Source of the DNA: Clostridia bacterium
GTDB taxonomy: Bacteria > Bacillota > Clostridia > Lachnospirales > Lachnospiraceae
Length of the DNA stretch: 49,738 nucleotides
Reading direction: 5' to 3'
NCBI GenBank assembly: GCA_910575625.1
Contig: CAJTFD010000021.1
Coordinates: 1 to 49,738, forward strand
Below the pieces are notes generated by a model. The model did no database searches. It had not been told where the DNA came from and saw only the letters and a program-made list of their open reading frames with translations. The translations under genes and the position numbers were made by a program. This document shows, in pieces, positions 41,580 to 49,567 of the stretch. The first letter of the stretch is position 1; every line of letters begins with the position of its first letter.

Positions 41580-42092
41580 ATGAGTAAAAGATCAAAAAAG
41601 ATATGGGCTGTTGTTGGGGTATTCTTGCTGCTTTTGCTGATCGCGGCATCTTACTTCTATCTGTCCCATAAATACATGAAAGACGACGATCTGGAATACG
41701 ATGACAATGCCATGACAGGCATCCTGCCGGGGGTTGACATTGATGAGAGGAGAAAAGAATTACAGGAGATCGTAGACCGGAATATGATCGCTTTTTCCGT
41801 CAATACATCCCCGGTTTTTCTCAATGGGACATCGAAAGGCAATCTGCTGATCGAGAATCCCGGCAATAATGAGAAGCTTCTCAAGGCCAGCATCACGATC
41901 GATAAGACGGAGGAAGAAGTCTATGCGAGCAAGTATCTAAAACCTGGGACGTATATCGAAAACGCAAAACTGGATAAAGTCCTGAAAAAGGGGAGATATA
42001 ATGCCACTGTCCATATTTCTGCCTACGATGAAGAGACGGCTGAGTATATCGGGCAGACAGGGGCACAGATCGTGCTCACAGTCCAGAATTAA
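41580..42092 (+). CDS. Membrane-anchored small extracellular protein
   Basis: A 170-residue protein with one N-terminal helix (residues 9-28) and an extracellular part that reads like a beta-sandwich: LNGTSKGNLLIENPGNNEKL, then YLKPGTYIENAKLDKVLKKG and a final GAQIVLTVQN. Proteins of this pattern sit beside genes for secreted fibre-like or polysaccharide-linked proteins in Firmicutes, but I can name no family. It is preceded by AAAGAGGAGG. It likely works with the secreted protein encoded next. Confidence 0.7.
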   Translation: MSKRSKKIWAVVGVFLLLLLIAASYFYLSHKYMKDDDLEYDDNAMTGILPGVDIDERRKELQEIVDRNMIAFSVNTSPVFLNGTSKGNLLIENPGNNEKLLKASITIDKTEEEVYASKYLKPGTYIENAKLDKVLKKGRYNATVHISAYDEETAEYIGQTGAQIVLTVQN

Positions 42093-42143
42093 CTGTTTTT
42101 ATGCTATATCCATACTATGAACAGGCGCGGAGAGGAGTTGTCT

Positions 42144-42719
42144 ATGAAGAAAACATCAATGCTGTTAACGTTTGTATTGAGCATATCTATGATCTTTTCC
42201 ACCGCTGTATATGCCGCCGATACGACTGCAACGAAAGATATCCCCATCGGCGGTTCCGGGGAGATGGAAATGGTCGGGAGTATTGAGCCTACCGTCCTTT
42301 CTGTCACGATGCCGTCTGTTGTTCCCTTTAACATCAGCAATAGCCTGACTACGGAGAATAAGGTTATTTCACCGAGGATCAAGATGAAAAATAACTCCAA
42401 TATACCGGTGAGCATTGTTGTCTCCTATACAAAAGTGGACATCAGCAAGCTGAGGAATACGACCTGGTGTAACGACGCCAATGTGGGGCCAAACCAGATC
42501 GCGATCGGGTTAAAGAAGGAAGAAGTCAAAGATGAGATGCCGACAAGTTTATCGCAGGCTCAATGGCTCTGGTACAACCAGTGGCAGTACATGGAGGTCT
42601 TAGCATTAGGGGCCAATCAGGAAGATGCATTGTATGTTGTGGGCGCCATGGGGCAGGATGTTATGGAAGATACCACATTTAATGTCACACCGACTTTTAT
42701 TGTGAGCAGGACCTATTGA
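42144..42719 (+). CDS. Secreted protein of unknown function
   Basis: A 191-residue protein with a clear signal peptide (MKKTSMLLTFVLSISMIFSTAVYA). The mature part looks all-beta (VLSVTMPSVVPFNI, RIKMKNNSNIPVSIVVSYTKV) and ends in FNVTPTFIVSRTY, somewhat like WxL-associated or pilin-like surface proteins, without cell-wall anchor. The frame is open from 42117; ATG42144 follows GGAGTTGTCT and starts the signal peptide. Its neighbours suggest a surface-layer or fibre component. Confidence 0.7.
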   Translation: MKKTSMLLTFVLSISMIFSTAVYAADTTATKDIPIGGSGEMEMVGSIEPTVLSVTMPSVVPFNISNSLTTENKVISPRIKMKNNSNIPVSIVVSYTKVDISKLRNTTWCNDANVGPNQIAIGLKKEEVKDEMPTSLSQAQWLWYNQWQYMEVLALGANQEDALYVVGAMGQDVMEDTTFNVTPTFIVSRTY

Positions 42720-42797
42720 TCTATAACCTGTTAGGAAATATTGATTGAATGAATGCGTCTGTTCGTAGTATGTGTATATAGAAAGAAGGATATCACT

Positions 42798-43919
42798 ATG
42801 TCTGTTTATTATTTTGCGATGATCATACTTTCTGTGATGGGATATATTTTTAATGCCAGGGGCAGGCAGGCAAAGAATACGGCGTTTTATCTGGTTATGG
42901 CATTTTGTGCCCTTGTCTTTATCGTCTCCTTCCGTTACGGGATCGGTTTTGATTATTTTTCTTATGAACGGATATATGAAATGGTCTCAGCATGGTCGTT
43001 TCGTGATATCCTTCGTTATTATTGGTATGAGCCGTTTTATTTTCTCATATGTAAGATCTTTAGCCTGGCAGGATGCTCTTACCCTGTGTTCCTGCTGGGC
43101 ATAAATATATTTTTGATCGCTGCGGCTATGTGGTTTATCTACCGCTATTCGAAACTTCCATGGGTGAGTGTCTATCTTTATATTGCCCTGCAGTTTCTGG
43201 CATACAACATGAATCTGGTCCGCCAGTCGATCGCGGTTGTTTTTTTTCTTTTTGCCTATCCAAGTCTGAAAAACCGGAAGATCGTCTTATATACAGTATG
43301 GATATTTATCGGTGGACTTTTTCATAATTCTTTATGGTTTGTGTGGCCGTTATTTTTTTTGCTCAGGATAAAGATCACGAAGAAACTTTTTGTGGGTTTT
43401 GCTGTGATGGTGGCTTTAGTCTATTTCTTTTTTGAACCGCTTTTTGCCTTTTTATCTCCGTTCCTTCCGCTAAAGTACGTCCATTACCAGGCAGGTTATT
43501 TCTGGATACCGAGCACGTTTGGATATCTGGTGCCTTATGCGTTGTACTGTCTGATCGTGTATCTGTTCCGGGACCGGATCGCGGATCCCAAACAGCGGTG
43601 CATGTATCTGGACAGTGCTCTTTACAGTGCGGCCATCAGTTTGTTTATTACAAGGCATTTTATATTGGAACGGTTTGCGGTCTATCCATTTGCCCTCTCC
43701 TTGATCGCGCTTCCTGAGATCATTGTTTCTTATGAAAATGACAGAAAATGGAGCGGCAGATCCGTACCTGGCTATTACCGGGTTTTGATCTTGATCCTGG
43801 TGTTTGGCGGAGTATATTTTTCGTTTTCGGCAGCGAAAGGTGTCCATTCGGTGTATCCGTATGTGAGTCTGATGCAGAAGGGATATTCCGCGCCGGATGA
43901 GATGTTTGACGGGGGATGA
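42798..43919 (+). CDS. EpsG-family membrane protein
   Basis: A 373-residue protein with about ten transmembrane helices. The signatures of the EpsG group are present: FRYGIGFDYFSYERIYE after the second or third helix, and YNMNLVRQSIAVVFFLFAYPSLKNRK in the middle, then a histidine-containing GGLFHNSLW. EpsG-type proteins are thought to polymerise or export surface polysaccharide repeat units. It closes the cluster starting with the Wzz-like gene. Glycosyltransferases are not present in the window, so the cluster may be incomplete or use enzymes encoded elsewhere. ATG42798 follows AGAAGGA; an earlier frame start at 42753 is less likely. Confidence 0.85.
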   Translation: MSVYYFAMIILSVMGYIFNARGRQAKNTAFYLVMAFCALVFIVSFRYGIGFDYFSYERIYEMVSAWSFRDILRYYWYEPFYFLICKIFSLAGCSYPVFLLGINIFLIAAAMWFIYRYSKLPWVSVYLYIALQFLAYNMNLVRQSIAVVFFLFAYPSLKNRKIVLYTVWIFIGGLFHNSLWFVWPLFFLLRIKITKKLFVGFAVMVALVYFFFEPLFAFLSPFLPLKYVHYQAGYFWIPSTFGYLVPYALYCLIVYLFRDRIADPKQRCMYLDSALYSAAISLFITRHFILERFAVYPFALSLIALPEIIVSYENDRKWSGRSVPGYYRVLILILVFGGVYFSFSAAKGVHSVYPYVSLMQKGYSAPDEMFDGG

Positions 43920-43950
43920 CCGTCATCCATCGATAAGAAGGATAAAGCCG

Positions 43951-44097
43951 ATGAAAAAGACATACATATATTATATATTAAACTGCTTGATCAACGAAAG
44001 GGCTGCTGATGGGTGGGAACCGGTAACATACGATCACATGGCAATATCAACACAGATTAAAGGGGCATTTGATATTACATTTAGAAAGCAGCAATAA
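43951..44097 (+). CDS. Small DUF4177-like protein
   Basis: A 48-codon gene with AAGGA 9 nt before its ATG. Its middle, LINERAADGWEPV, and end, FDITFRKQ, resemble the core of DUF4177-type small proteins (LN..G..GWELV....F.RK). It may be intact or a remnant at the edge of the mobile island beginning to its right. Function unknown. Confidence 0.4.
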   Translation: MKKTYIYYILNCLINERAADGWEPVTYDHMAISTQIKGAFDITFRKQQ

Positions 44098-44195
44098 CTC
44101 TATATAAAACAAATTCCAGTTTATCTATCAAATCCTCTGAAAGCCCTATATTTTCAAGGTATTCCGCTTGTCTAATGCTCACCCCTTATGTATCT

Positions 44196-44231
44196 GCCCT
44201 TGTTTTTGCCCTTATGAGCCGAAACAAGGGC
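44196..44231. terminator. Hairpin at the end of the integrase remnant
   Basis: Perfect 10-bp arms GCCCTTGTTT and AAACAAGGGC with a 16-nt loop, a few bases beyond the integrase stop on its downstream side. Confidence 0.5.
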
Positions 44232-44237
44232 AAATTT

Positions 44238-44843
44238 TCATTCCCCGCCGACTACCTTATCCAACAGCCTTGCGGAAGTATGCTTCGCCTCCCTTGTGGC
44301 GTGAGCGTAAATGTTCATCGTGGTACTTACATCGGCGTGTCCGAGAAGCTCCTGCACATCTTTGGGCGCTGCCCCGTTGTAGCGCATACTGCGGCGCACC
44401 GTAAGATACTGCTTGTCAAGGTTAATATCCTGCCAAGTCAAACCGCAGACCTCGCCAATGCGAAGCCCCGTGTAGTAAGCGATCTGAATGGGCAGCAATG
44501 CGGGATTGTCTTTCTTTTTCAGAAATTCTTCCAGCTTCAAATACTGCTCATGGCTGAGTGTAGGCGTGGAAGCTGTATCACCGTCCTTGTCCGAGAACAG
44601 GTCATAATCCTCTTTCTTGCCCCGCCATACTACATACTGCATAGGATTGAAGGAAATCAGCCGCTTCGGGAATACCGCAAAGCGGAACGCCCCTTGCAGG
44701 ACAGCCGAGAATAACCGCAGATACCCTTTGCTGAGTGCCTTTACGGTTGTGCCGTCGGGATTTGTCCCGCCGAAGCTGAGATGATCCATATACGCCTGTA
44801 AATGGTCGGCGGTAACGGTTTTCAGTTTTCTGATATTGTCACT
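44238..44843 (-). pseudogene. Tyrosine integrase remnant (Tn916/ICE type) with internal deletion
   Basis: The frame, open from 44843 down to 44238 and with the first ATG at 44789, encodes the core-binding end (KTVTADHLQAYM) and part of the catalytic domain of a Tn916-like integrase: the first catalytic Arg is kept in YTGLRIGEVCGL, and the final LLGHADVSTTMNIYAH with the nucleophilic Tyr is kept. Near 44370 the sequence jumps from MRYNGA straight to APKDVQELL, so the stretch with the Lys and the HxxR box is lost by an in-frame deletion. The N-terminal domain is also missing because the frame is fused to a tnpV piece. It cannot be an active recombinase. Confidence 0.85.
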
Positions 44844-45133
44844 TCAGCTTTTAGCTGTTCCGTAATGCCCTGCGCCTGCTTAAAGCCCTCTACGAGCCAT
44901 TCAAAGCGTTCCTGCGCTTGCTTGTCAATATCGGCAAGATAGCTATTCACCTTTCCGTTTGTCAGTAGATTGATGTAGGATGCCTTTTTATACTCTTGAA
45001 GATACTGCTTGTGTCGTTGCCCCCATATGCCGATAGGTTTGTTTTCTTTTTCGGCTGGTAAGGTAAGGCACGGAATATAGTGATCTCCTTGCAGTTCATA
45101 CCAAAGCCCGTTATATCTATGCAACATTGTCAA
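44822..45133 (-). pseudogene. Truncated TnpV-family transposon protein
   Basis: A 103-residue frame matching TnpV proteins of clostridial transposons: YELQGDHYIPCLTLPAE, IGIWGQRHKQYLQEYK, LADIDKQAQERFEWLVEGFK. After ITEQLKAE the family sequence stops and a few residues (VTISEN) follow from the adjoining integrase DNA read in another frame, so about 20 C-terminal residues are gone. The junction near 44845 joins two genes of one mobile element through a deletion. Confidence 0.8.
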
Positions 45134-45215
45134 GTGATGAATTTAATTTTTACACAGATCTATATAGAAAAATTTTTAACTTACACGGATTTTGACATTA
45201 TAGAATATTACTATC

Positions 45216-45244
45216 TTGACAAATGAATAATCTTGGTGTATATT
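45216..45244 (+). promoter_or_regulatory. Sigma-A promoter of the CBASS operon
   Basis: Consensus -35 TTGACA (45216-45221), exactly 17 nt, -10 TATATT (45239-45244). The predicted RNA start falls inside the CIRCE element. Confidence 0.85.
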
Positions 45245-45245
45245 A

Positions 45246-45272
45246 TTAGCACTCATGCTGCTTGAGTGCTAA
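45246..45272. promoter_or_regulatory. CIRCE element (HrcA operator)
   Basis: TTAGCACTC (45246-45254), nine bases, GAGTGCTAA (45264-45272): an exact match to the CIRCE consensus bound by the heat-shock repressor HrcA. The arms extend to 12 bp (from 45243 to 45275) and so overlap the -10 box. CIRCE normally precedes groES-groEL or hrcA-grpE-dnaK; here the next gene is a CD-NTase. Confidence 0.92.
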
Positions 45273-45293
45273 TAATAAGTAAGGTAAATTATT

Positions 45294-46286
45294 ATGTCAA
45301 AAACCGTCAATAGTGCTTTTACAAAATTTTTGAATGAAACCGTTAATCTTAAGCCAAATAAAACATCAATAGCCAGAAAAAGTAGAGATAATCTAATAAA
45401 CAATATAGCAAACTTTAGTGGAAACAACGATTTTTTTACTGTTTATTCAGAAAAGAATCTAAAGTTTGGTTCATTTGCTAGAAAAACTAAAATTCGTGAA
45501 CTTGATGATATTGACCTAATGTTGTGTTTGTCAGCAGAAGGAACTCGTACTTATACCGAATCAGCATCTTGTATTTATATTTATGGAGATAATAATGATA
45601 AAAGTAATAACTTATTATCATACGGAACTTATTATCTCAATTCCACCAAAGTCATCAATCGCTTTATTTCAAAATTATCTGAGTTAAATGATTATGAAAA
45701 AGCTGAAATGCATAAGAACCAAGAAGCTGCTACACTTAAAATGAAATCATATACATGGAACTTTGATATTGTTCCCTGTTTTTATACAGATCAAGGGATT
45801 TATTTAATACCAAATGGTAGTGGTAATTGGAAAAAAACCGATCCCCGAATTGACAATGATAGAACTACATCTATCAATCAGAAGCATAATGGAAAACTTT
45901 TAAATCTTATTAGGTTGGTAAAATACTGGAATAAAAGAAAAATAACATTAACTATCGGATCTTATTTACTTGAGTGTATGATTTTAGAAATTTATGAAGG
46001 AAAAGCCATTGCTGATACTTGGTGGATTGATTTAGAATTTAAAAATGTTTTAGACAGCTTGTCTACTCTAATCAAATATGATGTGGAAGACCCCAAAGGA
46101 ATCCAAGGAAACATAAACAACTTTTCTTGGGACGATCGGTTAAAAATTAGTAATGCTCTACATGAAGCTTATAATAAAGCCTGTGATGCCATAAGTTTTG
46201 AAGTGAATGATAAAAATCAGGAAAAAGCCATAAATAAATGGCGAGAGGTTTTTGGAAGTGCTTTCCCAAAATATGATGAAGAATGA
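45294..46286 (+). CDS. CBASS CD-NTase (SMODS nucleotidyltransferase)
   Basis: A 330-residue cGAS/DncV-like nucleotidyltransferase, expected to make a cyclic oligonucleotide when phage infection is sensed. The active-site hallmarks are in place: Gly59-Ser60 in KFGSFARKT, the metal-binding pair Asp72 and Asp74 in ELDDIDLML, and the third acidic residue Asp158 in WNFDIVPCF. The length and the C-terminal helical part agree with the family. It is AT-rich compared with the backbone, a sign of transfer. It is followed by its likely effector in the same operon and preceded by a promoter with a CIRCE element. The nucleotide product cannot be deduced. Confidence 0.92.
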   Translation: MSKTVNSAFTKFLNETVNLKPNKTSIARKSRDNLINNIANFSGNNDFFTVYSEKNLKFGSFARKTKIRELDDIDLMLCLSAEGTRTYTESASCIYIYGDNNDKSNNLLSYGTYYLNSTKVINRFISKLSELNDYEKAEMHKNQEAATLKMKSYTWNFDIVPCFYTDQGIYLIPNGSGNWKKTDPRIDNDRTTSINQKHNGKLLNLIRLVKYWNKRKITLTIGSYLLECMILEIYEGKAIADTWWIDLEFKNVLDSLSTLIKYDVEDPKGIQGNINNFSWDDRLKISNALHEAYNKACDAISFEVNDKNQEKAINKWREVFGSAFPKYDEE

Positions 46287-46300
46287 AAGGAAAAAGTATT

Positions 46301-47164
46301 ATGGATAATGAGATTGTTAGTAGACAAAATGAAGATACTTCTATAAATTATTTGGCTGCCCAAAGACAATTATATAATGAAGCAAAGAATTTAGATAATT
46401 TAGGGATTTTATTTTCCGTTTTTTTACCATTGTGTTGTGCGATATTACAATCAATTTTTCATGATAATATATATCTTAATTCAGTATCATATATATTATC
46501 TATTTTAAGTATGATAGTTTCTCTCTTGTTAAATTCATATGTATCTCAAAAAAAAGAAATAGCAGCCCAAATACAACAATATTTTGATACATATGTTTAT
46601 AAAATGCCTTGGGATAATAAATTATTTGGCAAGAAAAAAGACGTCACACATGATGTAGCTGAAAAATCTCAAAAATTATTTAAAAAATCCGGCGAAAGAG
46701 AAAAACTTATAAATTGGTATACGTCCACTGTTGGAACAGTTGAATTAGAAAAAGGAATTGCAATGTGCCAAAAAGAAAATTTGAATTGGGATGTTGCTTT
46801 GCGAAAACGCTTTAGACTATTAAGTTTTATTATTATTGCCTTGTTGACAATTTTGGTTTTTGCAATTGGTGTGATCAGGAACGAATCCGTTCCAACATTA
46901 TTATGCAGAATTGCTTTTATTACTCCAATGCTTCAATGGTTATTTGAAACTGTAAAACAGCTTAATGCAGATATTAAAAATTTAATAGAATTAGATGATT
47001 TATCAAACTCTGATAATTCTTTAAATATGGACTGCTTACAAGAAATCCAAAACAAAATTTATATACATCGTAAATCCTGTTTTCCAATTCCAAATTTGAT
47101 ATATAAAATATTCAAAAATAATGATGAAGATGTTGCACATCGTACTGCTCTAATGAGTAGATAA
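46301..47164 (+). CDS. CBASS effector, S-4TM family pore-forming protein
   Basis: A 287-residue protein with four predicted transmembrane helices (about residues 34-52, 60-80, 172-192 and 197-217), an arrangement of two pairs separated by a helical cytoplasmic stretch, as in the SMODS-associating 4TM effectors. On binding the cyclic nucleotide it is expected to disrupt the membrane and stop phage growth by killing the infected cell. ATG46283 overlaps the CD-NTase stop, but ATG46301 is better placed behind AAAGGAAAA and is chosen. No Cap2/Cap3 genes are present, so this is a minimal two-gene (type I) CBASS. Confidence 0.87.
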   Translation: MDNEIVSRQNEDTSINYLAAQRQLYNEAKNLDNLGILFSVFLPLCCAILQSIFHDNIYLNSVSYILSILSMIVSLLLNSYVSQKKEIAAQIQQYFDTYVYKMPWDNKLFGKKKDVTHDVAEKSQKLFKKSGEREKLINWYTSTVGTVELEKGIAMCQKENLNWDVALRKRFRLLSFIIIALLTILVFAIGVIRNESVPTLLCRIAFITPMLQWLFETVKQLNADIKNLIELDDLSNSDNSLNMDCLQEIQNKIYIHRKSCFPIPNLIYKIFKNNDEDVAHRTALMSR

Positions 47165-47232
47165 TATAACTCTAACCCAGATAAGGCGGAGGCAAACTTT
47201 TGCTATTTTGTGCAAAAAACGTTAGTAAGTAC

Positions 47233-48792
47233 TTAATATATCTTAAACCAAATGCCCCTAATTTGAAGGGCATTTGGTTTAAGACTGTAGACAAAGAGAG
47301 GTGCCGGAGTCAGACTCCAACACCTCTCTTTTATCTTGAGGCATATCTTCTTAAAAGTATGTGGAGGATCCTGGAACGGCAGCCCTCCGTTTTCCTTCCT
47401 GGCGAGGATCCTCGCCAGCTTCTTTAAGTTCATGCACGCAAAAGTGAGCCCGGCTCTCATCTCCATCCGTGCCCTTCCTATGTATTGTGTATAACGGGAT
47501 CCATGCTGCTCTTTCGCAGTCCCGAAGATCCTCTCGATGGTCTCCTTCCTCCGGGCATAGATCTCCCTATCCCCGCGGGTATGGCGGATGTCCTCCACCA
47601 TCTCCATATACTCTTCCCATACATGTCTGGTGACTGTCTTGACATGGCTCTTGCTGTGGGTGCATCTCCCAAGGCTCGGGCAGTGGGCACAGTGGGTCCC
47701 ACAACTCTTATACTCCCTATACCCCGCCCTGTCTGTTGTCCGGTATGTCAGGATATGATCCTCCGGGCAGATGTAACAATCGTAGTACTCGTCATATACA
47801 TACTCATATTTCTTAAAAAACCCATCTTTTGTCATCGGTCGCTTGTAAGGGAGCAGCGGCAGGATGCCATCCGTGAGCAGCTCATGCGCGATCGCGGGTG
47901 TGCGGTACCCCGCGTCCATGATGATCATCTCTGGGGTATATCCCTTTATCTTCTCATATAAAGGCTTGAATGTACGGCTGTCATGCTCATTCCCGGGATG
48001 GACGGTATACCCGAGGATCCATCCGTTCCTGTCACAGGCAGTCTGCACGGCATAGGCAAAGACGTGTTTATGTTCCCCTTTCCTGGACCAGCCGCTCTCC
48101 GGGTCAGTCGTGCTGCATCTGCGGGTCCTGCCCCCGTCACCACCGGCATCCCCGCCGGATGGTGGGTCATCGCGGTCTTTATCTCTCAACGGCCTTTTAC
48201 CATGGCGTTCCCGGTCCAGTGCGATCTCCTTCTGCAGCCCGTCCTCATACCATAAGGCCTCATCATGCACGGCCTGCTCCTTTATCTTCTTACCGTTTGC
48301 ACATGCTTTTACATGGGTAGCGTCCACAAAGATCTGGCTGGTATCTACCAGGCCAGCACCCATACACTGCCCCAGGATATGGGAAAAGATCTGTCCGAAG
48401 AGGTCCGTATCCTTGAAACGGCGGGTGTAGTTCTTTCCAAAGGTAGAAAAATGCGGGACTGGGTCCATCATGTCCAGACCAAGGGACCAGCGGTAAGCAA
48501 CATTGACCTCGATCTCGCGGATGGTCTGGCGCATGCTCCGGATCCCATAGAGGTACTGTATGAACGGGATCTTGATCAGCATGACTGGATCCATACTCGG
48601 CCGTCCATTGTCATGGCAGTATGTCCCTTCCACAAGGTCATAGATAAAGCTCCAGTCGATGGCCCTGTCGATCAGCCGGAGTAAGTGGTCCTGGGGGACC
48701 ATATCATCCATACAGAAGACCATCATCTGGTCCCTCTTCTTATCTATCTTTTTTGTCATCATAAAAAACACCGCCTTCCTGATATTTTTCAT
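47233..48792 (-). CDS. IS1182-family transposase
   Basis: A 519-residue transposase. The N-terminal DUF772-type domain is seen in MVPQDHLLRLIDRAIDWSFI and YLYGIRSMRQTIREIEVNV; the DDE core begins with QIFVDATHVKACANGK (first Asp), continues with IMDAGYRTPAIAHEL (second Asp) and the last part has KETIERIFGTAKEQHG (Glu). A low-complexity Gly/Asp-rich insert lies in the middle. The final 16 or so residues run past the left inverted repeat into flanking DNA. A start at the ATG around 48759-48762 is also possible. It looks intact. Confidence 0.88.
   Translation of the reverse strand: MKNIRKAVFFMMTKKIDKKRDQMMVFCMDDMVPQDHLLRLIDRAIDWSFIYDLVEGTYCHDNGRPSMDPVMLIKIPFIQYLYGIRSMRQTIREIEVNVAYRWSLGLDMMDPVPHFSTFGKNYTRRFKDTDLFGQIFSHILGQCMGAGLVDTSQIFVDATHVKACANGKKIKEQAVHDEALWYEDGLQKEIALDRERHGKRPLRDKDRDDPPSGGDAGGDGGRTRRCSTTDPESGWSRKGEHKHVFAYAVQTACDRNGWILGYTVHPGNEHDSRTFKPLYEKIKGYTPEMIIMDAGYRTPAIAHELLTDGILPLLPYKRPMTKDGFFKKYEYVYDEYYDCYICPEDHILTYRTTDRAGYREYKSCGTHCAHCPSLGRCTHSKSHVKTVTRHVWEEYMEMVEDIRHTRGDREIYARRKETIERIFGTAKEQHGSRYTQYIGRARMEMRAGLTFACMNLKKLARILARKENGGLPFQDPPHTFKKICLKIKERCWSLTPAPLFVYSLKPNALQIRGIWFKIY
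47241..47284. repeat. 17-bp perfect inverted repeat at the IS border
   Basis: Arms TCTTAAACCAAATGCCC and GGGCATTTGGTTTAAGA with a 10-nt loop, ending at the left terminal repeat of the IS1182-like element. It overlaps the last codons of the transposase frame. It may be a terminator of the CBASS operon or part of the insertion target. Confidence 0.7.
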
Positions 48793-48837
48793 TATATCAG
48801 AAAGACGGTCATAAATACAGTGCTTTGTCTACAGTCT
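47282..48837 (-). mobile_element. IS1182-family insertion sequence, about 1.56 kb
   Basis: Bounded by perfect 15-bp inverted repeats AGACTGTAGACAAAG (47282-47296) and CTTTGTCTACAGTCT (48823-48837), enclosing a DDE transposase gene. No obvious target duplication was found next to these ends. An inner hairpin at 47297-47334 (GAGAGGTG with CACCTCTC) probably ends transcription. Confidence 0.82.
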
Positions 48838-48838
48838 G

Positions 48839-48868
48839 AGGCCACAAACAATGTTTTGTTTGTGGCCT
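48839..48868. terminator. Terminator right of the IS1182-like element
   Basis: Arms AGGCCACAAACA and TGTTTGTGGCCT with a short loop, followed by TTTTG. It stands directly beside the right end of the IS; it may have ended the CBASS transcript before the IS came in. Confidence 0.7.
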
Positions 48869-49092
48869 TTTGTTATACTTACTATAAATGAGCAAATTTG
48901 AATTTTTACCAAAACTGCTTTAAATGTCTTAAAACTAAAGACACCATACCTTTTTGGGTGTATACTGTTTTTGTCTAGAAAACAATAACCTGCAAAGGAT
49001 GATGTCTTATAGAAAACAGTATATACCATTCAACGCTACTTTACAACTGCTTTAAGAACTTAAATTTATGCCGTATCTTTCCCCAGACCGTC

Positions 49093-49567
49093 ATGGAGCA
49101 TATCATGGCCATACTGATATCCGTCTTTTCCCTTGGATATCATGGGAAGACTATCGATTTTGGAAAATACAGCCCCTGCCACCGTACCACGGTTGCACAT
49201 TTCCTTAATAAAGGGAAATGGGATGACGCCAAACTGGAAAACATACTGAAAAGCACTGTCATCCAGTCCATCTATAAAGAAGCCCAGCGATCTGGAAAGC
49301 CTGTGTTCTGCATCGTGGACGACACCATCTCATCCAAGACAAAGCCTTCGTCACGGGCTCTGCACCCGATCGAAGATGCGTATTTCCACCAGTCCCACCT
49401 CAAGGGGAAGCAGGACTATGGGCACCAGGCCGTAGCCGTCATGCTCTCCTGCAACGGCATCGTCCTCAATTATGCCATCGTCATGTACGACAAGTCCAGA
49501 TCAAAGGTGAAGATCGTACAGGAGATCGCGGAGGAGCTGCCCGTACCGCCGGTTGTCTCCTATTTGG
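49093..49567 (+). pseudogene. DDE transposase gene cut by an IS3-type element
   Basis: An open frame (first ATG 49093, frame open from about 49003) reads like a DDE transposase of an IS4/IS701-like family: GYHGKTIDFGKYSPCHRTTV, then FCIVDDTISSKTKPSS with a candidate catalytic Asp, then GKQDYGHQAVAVMLSCNGIV. After VPPVVSY, near 49567, the sequence changes into the left end of another element, so the C-terminal half is missing or lies beyond it outside the window. The stretch 48869-49092 holds the left end of this element and no other gene. The exact family is not certain. Confidence 0.7.

Noticed and set aside
44081..44182. A 33-codon minus-strand GTG-started frame (SIRQAEYLENIGLSEDLIDK) beside the integrase remnant
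   Set aside because: Has a possible AAGGGG before it and a protein-like sequence, but it is very short, overlaps the small plus-strand gene and has no family; it may be a remnant of the mobile element.
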